Of a stretch of 64,000 nucleotides of DNA, positions 36,843 to 45,870 are shown in pieces. The stretch's first letter is position 1. Each line of letters starts with the position of its first letter. Source of the stretch: DATFVA01 sp963721075 (GTDB lineage Bacteria; Bacteroidota; Ignavibacteria; Ignavibacteriales; Ignavibacteriaceae); NCBI GenBank assembly GCA_963721075.1, contig CAVRHV010000006.1:372001-436000 (forward strand), read 5' to 3'. The notes under the pieces are model-generated. The model was not told where the DNA came from and made no database searches. It saw only the letters and a program-made list of their open reading frames with translations. Position numbers and translations under genes: made by a program.

Positions 36843-39296
36843 TTATTCCCTGGTTAAGATCAGGTGATACTTTTCATTGCGGATAGATGCATCGTCGGTT
36901 TTAATTCTAAGATACTTTCCGCGAAGCCACATATATGACATATCTGAATAATGATCACTCATTATGTTGCCCGACTCTCCGGTAGTCAGTATCATATAAA
37001 ATTCATCCGGCTTAGAAAAATCATAGATATAGCGCATTGAAGGGCCAAGATCATTTTCAAATTCAGAATGACTGAATCTGGGAAATTTTTCGATACTTTC
37101 GTAAAAAGGATACTCGGTATTGAAAATGGTGGTTCCATCCCCACCTATTTCAAAGGGACCAATGTTAATCACATTATCTATTATAGAGGAAAACCCGCTG
37201 AATGCATGTTTGAATACTGCATGGTGAAGCTTACCCCACTGCCATTCTTTGAGATCTTTACCGAACCTCTGTTCGAGATCCGTTAATGCTTCAGAAAGAC
37301 TCTTCCTGATTACTTCATCCCGATGCTCAACCCCGGGAGTGGTCTGGTCATCAAACCACCAGGAGTCAGGTTTTTCCATCAGCTGCATCACACTTCTATA
37401 AGGTACATTCGTAGTGAAGAGAAATTCATTATAGAGGTCGTGCCCCATTTTAGCTTTATAGATATTCTGCAAGCAGATGGTTAAAGAAAACAGCATATAT
37501 AGCCGGCACCTGACTGTACTGGTCCATCTCATAAGTTCCAGTTCTCAAAAAGTTCAAGAGTGAGTTTAAGATTATGGTCTGTTATTTTAACATTATTAAA
37601 AGCGTTAAGGATATAACCGGTGAGTTCTTTTGCATAAGGCGATACAAAATCGACCTGGTATTTCATATAATCGGAAACCGAATGTTTTGGTTTGGAATGA
37701 AGGAGCTCGGTTATTCTTTCAATCCTTGACGGAGGCTCCCAGAGGTTCGAAATATGATATTTAAAGTTCTTCAGCGTTTTATTGTTGGCCGAAGCAATAT
37801 AATTTTCGGGAGGATTAAAAAGATCGGGAATCTCACTTGCCGGAACGTATCCCTTCCAGTCGTATTTACTGGTTGTGCCGTCAAATATAAAAGTGGGATT
37901 CTGGTCTCCTCTCAAGCGGCAGCTTCCCGCCAAAGACGTAGCCGATATTGCCTTCTTTATCAGCATACACAAAATTCTGACCGGGAACAGCATAAGTTGA
38001 AAATGCCTCTTTGAACTCCTTCCAGTTCCGGGCTTTATTTATTTTATAAAATGCCGTGAACTCGTCGCTGAAATCCTGCGCCGTCCAGCGCATACTAACA
38101 GCAGAAGTATCGATTTTAGTATCAGGGTAGAGGACTTTGTAAGGATGAATATCTGAAATAATAGGACCGTGACCGGTAAACCTGATCTTAAAAGGAACAT
38201 CCAAAGAATCTTTTACTTTTATAGTATCACGTAAAGTCTTTATAGGAATCCACTTATTATCATAGAAATAGTTTTTACCGGAAGAATCGATCTTTTCGGC
38301 ATAGAAGTCTGCATCATCCAGCATTATATTTGTCAGCACCCATGAAATATTCTGATTCTTACCGATAACAAAAACAGGAACTCCGGGAAGAGTATAGCCT
38401 TCCGCATTCCAGTCGCCGCTTCTTATAACTGCAGCATACCATTTACCAGGAGCGCTATAGCCAAGATGGGGATCATTAGCTATAATAGGAGCACCTGAAG
38501 CTGACATATTCTTGTTAACCACCCAGTTGTTAGATCCAATATGCGTACCTTCAATCCCGAAGAATTGCCTGAACCTTCTGTCGGTATCTATCAGATCGTT
38601 CGATACTGCTGAAAGCTTTTTCAATTCAGGAGGAATAATGTAAGGAGCATTTTCGGGATAATCGGGGAAAATATCTTTGATTTTATCCGGTCCCAGTTTC
38701 AGCACCAGCTCGCTGAAAACCACATCTGTCCACCAGCTTATATTAAGTTCCCAGGCCATCATCCGGCCCATGATAAGGCAGTCCAAAGGTCTCCACTTAT
38801 AAGGCGTATAGTTGAGAACATCAAATTCAACAGGAAGATGTGCTTTTGCCTGACTGATGTAGAAGTTCACCCCGTCTGAATAAGACTGCAGGATTTTCAG
38901 AGAGTTTTTATCCATCCTGCTCTGTATCATCTCAGCCATACGTTTAATGCCAACAGTTCTGAACATAAGATCAAAAGGGATTGTTTCGGTTCCCAGAATT
39001 TCACTTAATCTGCCTGCCCCGGCGCGGCGTGCCAGGTCCATCGTAAACAGCCGTTCCTGAGCGTGAACGTATCCAAGAGCGAACGCTGCATCCTCATCGT
39101 TCTTTGCTATAATATAAGGGATGGCCATACTGTCGCGGTAAATTTCAATATCCGAGGAAATATGTTCTGCTTTTATCTTTCCATCATACTGAGGCAGGGA
39201 TGAATTCAGCATATTGAAAAAGAAAAATCCCCCTATAACAACAAGGATAATTATTGTAACTAATGTACCAATTGTAATCTTCAGCCAGCGCGGCAT
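36843..39296 (-). CDS. Penicillin acylase family protein (three frameshifts)
   Basis: An Ntn-hydrolase made as a precursor and autocleaved before a nucleophilic serine. The N-terminus has one membrane helix (ITIGTLVTIIILVVIGGFFFF), then DIEIYRDSMAIPYI and GYVHAQERLFTMDLARRAGAGRLSE in pieces typical of the alpha chain. The beta chain begins at the Ser of HIGSNNWVV, followed by NDPHLGYSAPGKWY. The frame shifts +1 near 37915 (FGGKLPL to RGDQNPTF), near 37540 and near 37465. The C-terminal part carries WQWGKLHHAVFKHAF and GGDGTTIFN. The corrected length is about 817 residues. The substrate may be acyl-homoserine lactone or another amide; unknown. Confidence 0.85.
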
Positions 39297-39375
39297 AAAA
39301 AACCAGTTTTTATTTCTAAATATAATAATAGAGAAGTTATATGGTCATACCAAAACCTGAACCTGATCCTTTTTC

Positions 39376-39687
39376 TCAATCATAATATTTTACTTTACAC
39401 CCGCAGCCGTCCCACATTTTTTCATAGATCTCCAGCCTCTCGTCAACAAATTTCCGGGCTGACTTTTCATCTTCGAATAAATGGAGTGCGATCTCGTTCT
39501 TATCAGTTTTTTCCTGGACAACAAACTTATCATCAAGCTTTATGATCCTTATATAATCGGAGATCAGCGTATTATGCTCATATTGTACATCTGCACCAGA
39601 AAGAATATCACCAAGCATCTTAACCGGGACAAATATTTTCTTATTTGTCTTCAGATTATCCATTATTTCCTGTTCATTTATTTCCAT
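39376..39687 (-). CDS. Hypothetical protein
   Basis: 103 residues, soluble, acidic, no signal peptide. It begins MEINEQEIMDNLKTNKKIFV and ends EKMWDGCGCKVKYYD, with a CGC cysteine pair close to the C-terminus. A charged segment LHLFEDEKSARKFVDERLE is probably helical. I recognise no family. It lies 79 bases before the penicillin-acylase gene on the same strand, but no clear promoter or ribosome site was found. Confidence 0.55.
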   Translation of the reverse strand: MEINEQEIMDNLKTNKKIFVPVKMLGDILSGADVQYEHNTLISDYIRIIKLDDKFVVQEKTDKNEIALHLFEDEKSARKFVDERLEIYEKMWDGCGCKVKYYD

Positions 39688-39799
39688 GATAGCACCGTTT
39701 ATTTTTTAATTATTAGATTAAAATGAAAGTAGAAAGTTTCAGATCTTTAGTTATATTATAATATTATTCATTAAAAGAAAATCATTATAATAAATCTTT

Positions 39800-40234
39800 A
39801 TGTCTAAAGAATATCCACCACAGATGCATACAGCAGAGCATATCCTTAACCAGACAATGGTACGGATGTTTAACTGCGGCCGTTCTTTCAGCAATCATAT
39901 AGAGAAGAAGAAATCCAAATGCGACTATCACTTCAGCAGAAATCTGAGCGATGAAGAAACGGCAGAGATCCAGTTAAAGGTAAATGAAATAATCAGAAGT
40001 AATCAGGAAATAAAGGAAGAATTCATACCACGGGAGGAAGCCTCAAGCGAATTTGACCTGGAGAGGCTGCCGGATGCCGTAGGAGAAATAATAAGAATAA
40101 TAAAAGTGGGTGATTACGATTCCTGTCCCTGCATTGGGCAGCATGTGAAAAACACATCAGAGATAGGAGAATTCAGAATTATCTCAACAGGATATGAAAA
40201 CGGGGTATTAAGAATAAGATTTAAGGTAGAATAA
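39800..40234 (+). CDS. AlaX-like tRNA editing-domain protein (threonyl/alanyl tRNA SAD)
   Basis: A free-standing 144-residue editing domain that would hydrolyse mischarged tRNA, most likely Ser- or Gly-tRNA(Ala). The zinc-site motif HTAEHIL near residue 11 and the second motif DYDSCPCIGQHV near residue 108 are the two halves of the HxxxH...CxxxH metal site of AlaRS/ThrRS second-additional domains. It lacks the N-terminal part of longer AlaX proteins. It is on the plus strand between minus-strand genes and ends four bases before a palindromic element. Confidence 0.82.
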   Translation: MSKEYPPQMHTAEHILNQTMVRMFNCGRSFSNHIEKKKSKCDYHFSRNLSDEETAEIQLKVNEIIRSNQEIKEEFIPREEASSEFDLERLPDAVGEIIRIIKVGDYDSCPCIGQHVKNTSEIGEFRIISTGYENGVLRIRFKVE

Positions 40235-40237
40235 TTA

Positions 40238-40359
40238 TGAGGTTGTCTCAAAAGTCTGATATTGTCAACCTGAACTGGTTTCAGGTTCTAATTCCGATTC
40301 GAAATCGAATAATTAGTTTCCGAAATAAATTCGGAATAGACCCTTATGAGACAGCCTCA
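40238..40359. repeat. Palindromic MITE-like element with nested stems
   Basis: Terminal arms TGAGGTTGTCTCA (40238-40250) and TGAGACAGCCTCA (40347-40359) pair over 13 positions with one G-T pairing. Inside lie further hairpins: AACCTGAA with TTCAGGTT, and ATTCCGA with TCGGAAT enclosing ATTCG/CGAAT. It fills the space between the convergent AlaX-like gene and ahcY. It may be a non-autonomous mobile repeat and could also stop transcription from both sides. Confidence 0.6.
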
Positions 40360-40367
40360 CATAAGGA

Positions 40368-41696
40368 TTAATAACGGTAGTAATCAGGTTTGAACGGACC
40401 TTCAACGGGCACACCAATATACTCAGCCTGCTCGGGAGTTAAAGTTTCAAGTTCTGCTCCCAGCTTTCCAAGATGAAGCATAGCAACCATCTCATCAAGG
40501 TGTTTAGGAAGAACATAAACTTTATTTTCATACTGATCACTATTGGTCCACAACTCAATCTGTGCAAGGACCTGGTTTGAGAAGGAATTTGACATAACAA
40601 AGGACGGGTGTCCCATTGCACAGCCAAGGTTAACAAGTCTTCCTTCAGCCAGCACAATTATATCATTTCCGTTAATAGTGTATTTATCAACCTGGGGCTT
40701 AATCGTATCCTTGGTTTTACCGTAGTTATTATTCAGCCAGGCTATATCAATTTCATTATCAAAATGACCTATATTGCAGACGATAGTTTTATCTTTCATC
40801 GCCTCAAAATGTTTTCCTGTAACTATATCACGATTTCCTGTTGCGGTAACCACTATGTCGACTTCCTTAAGAGCATTCTCAAGTTTCTTAACCTGAAAAC
40901 CGTTCATCAAAGCCTGCAGAGCGCAGATAGGATCAACCTCCGTTACAATTACCCTTACACCAGCGCTGGCCAGTGATTCGGCTGATCCCTTACCAACATC
41001 GCCGTAGCCGCACACAACCGCAACCTTACCGGCAAGCATCAGGTCTGTTGCTCTTCTGATAGCATCAACAAGCGATTCACGGCATCCGTACTTATTGTCG
41101 AATTTCGACTTTGTTACAGAATCATTAACATTAAATGCTGCTACAGGTAAAGTACCTTTATTCATTCTGTCATATAAGCGGTGAACACCTGTAGTAGTTT
41201 CCTCAGATATTCCTTTAACTTCCTTAACCAGTTCAGGATATTCATCAAGAACTTTATTTGTTAAATCGCCGCCGTCATCAAGAATCATATTAAGCGGTTT
41301 ACGATCTTTCCCGAAGAACAATGTCTGCTCTATACACCATTCATATTCCTCGAGAGTTTCGCCCTTCCAGGCATAAACCGGTACTCCCGCAGCTGCAATA
41401 GCGGCCGCTGCGTGATCCTGGGTTGAAAAAATATTACAGGATGACCACTGCACTTCAGCGCCAAGCTCAACAAGAGTTTCGATCAGAACTGCTGTCTGTA
41501 TAGTCATATGAAGACATCCGGCAATTCTGGCGCCTTTAAGAGGCTTCTGCTTTCCGAATTTCTCCCGGATAGACATCAGTCCCGGCATCTCAGCTTCAGC
41601 CAGTTTAATTTCTTTTCTTCCCCATTCTGCCAGGGAAATATCCTTCACTTTATACGGCAGAATCTCAGCATCTTTTTTTGTTGTTACGTCACTCAT
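40368..41696 (-). CDS. ahcY: Adenosylhomocysteinase
   Basis: Hydrolyses S-adenosylhomocysteine to adenosine and homocysteine, completing the methyl cycle. 442 residues. Substrate domain: GCLHMTIQTAVLIETL and STQDHAAAAIA, then NVNDSVTKSKFDN with the catalytic Lys and Asp. NAD domain: VVCGYGDVGKGSAESL and VTATGNRDIV. The C-terminus KPDYYRY is the standard ending whose Lys and Tyr reach the neighbouring subunit. It follows metK after 28 bases, consistent with the operon starting at the promoter near 43.9 kb. Confidence 0.97.
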   Translation of the reverse strand: MSDVTTKKDAEILPYKVKDISLAEWGRKEIKLAEAEMPGLMSIREKFGKQKPLKGARIAGCLHMTIQTAVLIETLVELGAEVQWSSCNIFSTQDHAAAAIAAAGVPVYAWKGETLEEYEWCIEQTLFFGKDRKPLNMILDDGGDLTNKVLDEYPELVKEVKGISEETTTGVHRLYDRMNKGTLPVAAFNVNDSVTKSKFDNKYGCRESLVDAIRRATDLMLAGKVAVVCGYGDVGKGSAESLASAGVRVIVTEVDPICALQALMNGFQVKKLENALKEVDIVVTATGNRDIVTGKHFEAMKDKTIVCNIGHFDNEIDIAWLNNNYGKTKDTIKPQVDKYTINGNDIIVLAEGRLVNLGCAMGHPSFVMSNSFSNQVLAQIELWTNSDQYENKVYVLPKHLDEMVAMLHLGKLGAELETLTPEQAEYIGVPVEGPFKPDYYRY

Positions 41697-41724
41697 TTTT
41701 GATCCTCTTCTATATTAGATAAAC

Positions 41725-42867
41725 TTAAGCATATTTCTTGAACACGGGAACAAGATCTAATAGTTCCCAGGTAAAATCCTTATCATTACGGCCGAAATGT
41801 CCGTAAGCAGCTGTTTTCTTGTAAATAGGCCTTCTAAGCTTCAGTCTGTTAATTATTCCTTTCGGAGTGAGATCAACTTCATCGGCAATCATCCGGGCAA
41901 TTTCCTTATCAGGGATTACTCCTGTGCCATGAGTGTTCACATAAACCGAGACAGGATCAACAACACCTATCGCATAGGCAACCTGTACAAGGCACTCTTT
42001 AGCGAGTTTTGCGCCAACGATATTCTTGGCAATATGTCTTGCGGCATACGTTGCGCTTCTGTCGACTTTAGAAGGATCCTTTCCCGAAAAAGCACCACCG
42101 CCGTGAGGAGCCCAGCCTCCGTAAGTATCTACGATAATCTTTCTGCCTGTTAATCCGCTGTCGCCATGAGGACCGCCGATCTCGAATCGTCCGGTGGGAT
42201 TAACGAAATATTTTGTTTTTTTATCGATGAATTTTTCAGGAATAACTTTTTTAATAACGTTTTCAACTACGTCTTCTTTTATTTTCTTCTGCTTTACATC
42301 CGGATCATGCTGGGTTGAAATTACAACTGCATCTACTCTGAGGGGTCTATTTCTATCATCATATTCAATAGTAACCTGTGATTTAGCATCAGGACGAAGG
42401 TAGGGCATCAATCCGTTACTTCTTTTTCTTATATCTGCAAGTTTCTTAACCAGCTTATGAGCATACATGATAGGCATAGGCATCAGTTCAGAGGTTTGGT
42501 CACAGGCGTAGCCGAACATAATTCCCTGGTCGCCTGCACCGCCTTTATCAACACCCATCGCTATATCGGGCGATTGAGAATGAATTGAATTCAGAACAGA
42601 GCAGGATTCAGAATCGAATCTGTAATCAGCACTGTTATAACCAATATTGCGTATTGTCTCCCGCACTATGTCAGGAACTTCTATGTATGCTGTTGTGGTA
42701 ATTTCACCTCCAACCAGAGCCAATCCTGTTGTGACAAATGATTCACAAGCGACTCTTGCATTCGGATCTTTTTCAAAAATTGCATCTAAAATATTATCGG
42801 ATATTGCATCGCAAACTTTATCCGGATGTCCTTCGGAAACTGACTCCGATGTAAATAAGTATGACAT
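41725..42867 (-). CDS. metK: S-adenosylmethionine synthetase
   Basis: Makes SAM from methionine and ATP. 380 residues. TSESVSEGHPDKVCDAISD at the start binds ATP and Mg, GAGDQGIMFGYA forms the flexible loop, and FEIGGPHGDSGLTGRKI and GGGAFSGKDPSKVDRS complete the active site. The C-terminal KTAAYGHFG is normal. It lies between the nucleotidyltransferase and ahcY in one leftward run. The short 35-base gap upstream leaves no room for a SAM riboswitch. Confidence 0.97.
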   Translation of the reverse strand: MSYLFTSESVSEGHPDKVCDAISDNILDAIFEKDPNARVACESFVTTGLALVGGEITTTAYIEVPDIVRETIRNIGYNSADYRFDSESCSVLNSIHSQSPDIAMGVDKGGAGDQGIMFGYACDQTSELMPMPIMYAHKLVKKLADIRKRSNGLMPYLRPDAKSQVTIEYDDRNRPLRVDAVVISTQHDPDVKQKKIKEDVVENVIKKVIPEKFIDKKTKYFVNPTGRFEIGGPHGDSGLTGRKIIVDTYGGWAPHGGGAFSGKDPSKVDRSATYAARHIAKNIVGAKLAKECLVQVAYAIGVVDPVSVYVNTHGTGVIPDKEIARMIADEVDLTPKGIINRLKLRRPIYKKTAAYGHFGRNDKDFTWELLDLVPVFKKYA

Positions 42868-42902
42868 TCTTTATTACTGCCTTAATTAGTTATCTGAATA
42901 AA

Positions 42903-43880
42903 TTAATAAAAATCTATTTCGGTTGAATTACCTGAATTTAATCTTTTAAAGGATCCCTGAATGATAGAATTATCGCCGATTATTGAGTTTTCAAGCATAG
43001 CCTTAGATACTTTTGCTCCTGCACCTATCAGCGAGTTTCGGATTATAGAATCTTCTATTATTGTGCCCGCGGCGATAGTTGTGTATGGACCAATTACCGA
43101 ATTTTTTATAACGGCATCTTTAGCGATGAAAACAGGTTTATTAACTACCACACTTTCTATATCCCTGCCGTTATCCGTTTTAGACAGAAGATGCTGATTA
43201 GTTGAAAGCAATGTTTCCGGCTTACCGCAGTCGAACCATCCTTCTACAGGGAAGGTAGTTATTTTTTCACCTTTATCAATCATTATTTGTATGGCGTCGG
43301 TGAGCTGAAGTTCACCTTTTGTCCTGATATCCTTTTCAACAAGTTCGGTTAAAGCCGATTTAAGTGATCCAGCATTCTTAAAGTAATAGAGTCCTACCAG
43401 GGCAAGGTTCGATACAGGTTCCTGCGGTTTCTCAACCAGCTTTTTTATAAACTTACCTTCAACTATAGCGACACCGAACCTTCGGGGATCATCAACTTCT
43501 TTTACACCCAGCGAGGAATGCTTGCTCTTAAACACGTATGAAAGATCTACATCGAATAAAGTATCTCCAAGTATTACGAAGATATCCTCTTCATCAAATG
43601 TGGGAGAGGCCATATAAATAGCATGACCCAGTCCATGCATTTCTTCCTGCACAATAAAATCGGCCTGAAGCTGGGGATATTCCTGTTCAACATATTCTCT
43701 GATCATCTCACCGAGGTAGCCGATAATGAAGGTGGACTTTGTCAGTCCTTCATCAAGCAGCTTATCGAGTATGTGTCCGAGTATAGGTTTTCCGCCTACG
43801 TTAAGAAGAACTTTGGGGGTGGAGTATGTATGCGGTTTTAATCTTGTACCAATACCTGCAACGGGTATTACTGCTCTCAT
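42903..43880 (-). CDS. Sugar-phosphate nucleotidyltransferase with left-handed beta-helix domain
   Basis: A 325-residue enzyme. VIPVAGIGTRLKPHTYSTPKVLL is the nucleotide-binding start, QEEMHGLGHAI and FVILGDTLFDVD hold the metal Asp, and EGWFDCGKPETLL lies at the sugar site. The last ~90 residues are isoleucine-rich hexapeptide-like repeats (IKNSVIGPYTTIAAGTII), a LbH fold. It resembles glucose-1-phosphate thymidylyl/uridylyltransferases and may supply activated sugars for the polysaccharide cluster. It is the first gene after the promoter at 43911-43942 and is followed by metK. Confidence 0.86.
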   Translation of the reverse strand: MRAVIPVAGIGTRLKPHTYSTPKVLLNVGGKPILGHILDKLLDEGLTKSTFIIGYLGEMIREYVEQEYPQLQADFIVQEEMHGLGHAIYMASPTFDEEDIFVILGDTLFDVDLSYVFKSKHSSLGVKEVDDPRRFGVAIVEGKFIKKLVEKPQEPVSNLALVGLYYFKNAGSLKSALTELVEKDIRTKGELQLTDAIQIMIDKGEKITTFPVEGWFDCGKPETLLSTNQHLLSKTDNGRDIESVVVNKPVFIAKDAVIKNSVIGPYTTIAAGTIIEDSIIRNSLIGAGAKVSKAMLENSIIGDNSIIQGSFKRLNSGNSTEIDFY

Positions 43881-43910
43881 AAAATCTTTGTCTTATTACT
43901 ATTAAGATTA

Positions 43911-43942
43911 CAAAATTACCTAATCCGGTTTTGAATAACAAA
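43911..43942 (-). promoter_or_regulatory. Bacteroidota-type promoter of the nucleotidyltransferase-metK-ahcY operon
   Basis: On the minus strand TTTG (43939-43942) is followed after exactly 20 bases by TAATTTTG (43911-43918), matching the -33/-7 consensus of the primary sigma factor in Bacteroidota. The start codon at 43880 lies about 24 bases beyond the expected transcription start. Confidence 0.6.
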
Positions 43943-43966
43943 TAAAACAGGGGCCGGCAACCAGGT

Positions 43967-45190
43967 CTAATTCTTTATATCACTAATAACTTCTTCAACC
44001 GGTTTCAGGCCATTAAAGAATGATAATATTTTGTGCAGTACCTGGTCGACAACCGAGTCGGGACAGGATGCACCGCTGGTTAAAATAATTGATACAGGCG
44101 ATTTTGAAGGAATAAAATTCTGTGTGATCATTTCCGACTGTGTATGAAGTTCATAATGACTAATTGAATCCCTTGAAAGAAGTTTCTCTGCAGATGATAT
44201 AAAATAAGTTTTATGCTTCTCCGCACATAATTCAGCTATATGTCCCGTGTTTGAACTGTTGTAGCCGCCCACTACTATTGCAAAGTCGGCCGGCTGATTA
44301 ACCAGTTCCAGAGTGGCCTGCTGATTATCATAAGTTGCGTAGCATAACGTATCTCTTGTGTCGGCAAAATGCTGTCCCAGATTTTCTTCCCCATATTTCC
44401 GAATCATTACATCCTTTAGATAGTCTGCAATTGCCTGGGTTTCAGTCGCCAGCATTGTAGTCTGGTTAACCACTCCGATCTTATTCAGGTCCTTTTCAGG
44501 ATCAAAACCTTCAGAGTATTTCCCTTCAAATATTTTAAGGAACTCTTGCGTGGTGATTTTACCGAGAATAAAATCCCCAACCTTCTTTGTCTCATCCAGA
44601 TTCTTAACAATCAGTGCAGAAGAATCTTCGGCACTATGTGAAAATGTAGCCCTGGTTTCTTCATGGAAATGTTTACCATGGATAATCACGGTATAGTCTT
44701 TGTCACCAAGCTGTTTCGATCTGTTCCAGACTTTCTCCACAAAAGGACAGGTTGTGTTATACTTATAAGGGTCAATCCCGAGTTCATTCAGTTTCCTCTG
44801 AATTGCTATGGTGGTACCGAAGGCGGGAATTATTACGATATCTTCAGAGCTTAATTCATCCCAGTCAATTAATTGATTTCCGGAAGTATCCATAAGAAAC
44901 TTCACGCCGCGGCTTTGAAGGTCATTATTGACCCCCGGATTGTGAATCATTTCACTCAAAAGAAAGATCCGCTTATCAGGATTTTCTTCGATGGCTTTAT
45001 AAGAAATCTCTATAGCGTTCTCCACTCCGTAGCAGAAACCGAAGTGTCTGGCGATGTAAAACTTAACAGGACCAAAATCCAAAACTGTAGGGGAAAAATC
45101 TTTCTTCCTGGGATCAGAATCCTTACGCAGATTTTTAATCCTGGATATAACAGGACTTCTATAAAACTCCGGGATATCGAATTTCTTCAT
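43967..45190 (-). CDS. ispH: 4-hydroxy-3-methylbut-2-enyl diphosphate reductase
   Basis: The last enzyme of the MEP isoprenoid pathway, an iron-sulfur protein making IPP and DMAPP. At 407 residues it is about 100 longer than the E. coli type and resembles the long plant/cyanobacterial form. Cluster cysteines are visible in HFGFCYGVENAIE, NTTCPFVEKVW and TSGASCPDSVVDQVL. The histidine-containing SEMIHNPGVNNDL and HGKHFHEETRAT are also present. It is monocistronic or loosely linked with the downstream nucleotidyltransferase, which has its own promoter. Confidence 0.94.
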   Translation of the reverse strand: MKKFDIPEFYRSPVISRIKNLRKDSDPRKKDFSPTVLDFGPVKFYIARHFGFCYGVENAIEISYKAIEENPDKRIFLLSEMIHNPGVNNDLQSRGVKFLMDTSGNQLIDWDELSSEDIVIIPAFGTTIAIQRKLNELGIDPYKYNTTCPFVEKVWNRSKQLGDKDYTVIIHGKHFHEETRATFSHSAEDSSALIVKNLDETKKVGDFILGKITTQEFLKIFEGKYSEGFDPEKDLNKIGVVNQTTMLATETQAIADYLKDVMIRKYGEENLGQHFADTRDTLCYATYDNQQATLELVNQPADFAIVVGGYNSSNTGHIAELCAEKHKTYFISSAEKLLSRDSISHYELHTQSEMITQNFIPSKSPVSIILTSGASCPDSVVDQVLHKILSFFNGLKPVEEVISDIKN

Positions 45191-45343
45191 TTATCTCTTT
45201 TGATGATTAAGGATGTAAAGTTAATAAATTCTATGGGTGATTGCAGGGTGGTAAGGAAGCTCTAAACAAAATATACGCACCCTTCAAAAATGAGGATACT
45301 GCATTTCCTATATTTCAAGAAGATACTAAATCACGACAGCTTT

Positions 45344-45778
45344 TTATTCGTTAAATGAGGATAGTCCGAATTCTGCCATAAATTTTTCTTTACCCGGATA
45401 ATTCACTAAAAATATCCCCATAATTATTATAAACATCCCGGCATAGAGAAAATCTCCGGTAAGCAGATAAAAAGTTATTGAGAACATATTGGCACCTTCC
45501 AGAAGGGCAAATTTGACAATGTTTGAGGTGCGGTAGGTAATCAGCTTTTCTTCATTCGATGCTTTGGTTTTTGAATTTACCGCCCGGTTATAAATCAGCT
45601 TTGAAACAACTACCATAAGTACTACCACCAGAGGGACTACAAATCCTCCTACTGTACTGAAATCCTTATTCAGAACTACCATTTCTTCCTGTATCAAAAT
45701 CAATGTAATCACAAAGTAAATAATCTGTCCTGCAGTAAGTGCGAAGAAGATAATTTTTAACTGTTTAAAGGTATCCAT
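45344..45778 (-). CDS. Small integral membrane protein of unknown function
   Basis: 144 residues with four predicted membrane helices: IIFFALTAGQIIYFVITLIL, VGGFVVPLVVVLMVVV, IVKFALLEGANMFSITFYLL and FLYAGMFIIIMGIFLV. A short charged loop (NSKTKASNEEKLITYRTSN) joins helices 2 and 3. The layout is common among uncharacterised Bacteroidota proteins. No functional residue is recognised. It is divergently arranged with prfA. Confidence 0.7.
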   Translation of the reverse strand: MDTFKQLKIIFFALTAGQIIYFVITLILIQEEMVVLNKDFSTVGGFVVPLVVVLMVVVSKLIYNRAVNSKTKASNEEKLITYRTSNIVKFALLEGANMFSITFYLLTGDFLYAGMFIIIMGIFLVNYPGKEKFMAEFGLSSFNE

Positions 45779-45814
45779 ATGATTATCTTATCCATTTGAT
45801 GGGATTAGGTATTA

Positions 45815-45847
45815 TTTAGATATTCCGTATTCACTTTATTATATTTG
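45815..45847 (+). promoter_or_regulatory. Putative promoter of prfA
   Basis: TTTA (45815-45818) is followed after 21 bases by TATATTTG (45840-45847), which fits the Bacteroidota -7 element TAnnTTTG fully and the -33 element with one mismatch. The prfA start is at 45871. Confidence 0.5.
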
Positions 45848-45870
45848 CTTTTCTAAACATAAAAAGTGCT

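Noticed and set aside
42868..42902. SAM riboswitch before metK
   Set aside because: Only 35 bases separate metK from the upstream gene and no structure is visible; the operon promoter lies further upstream.
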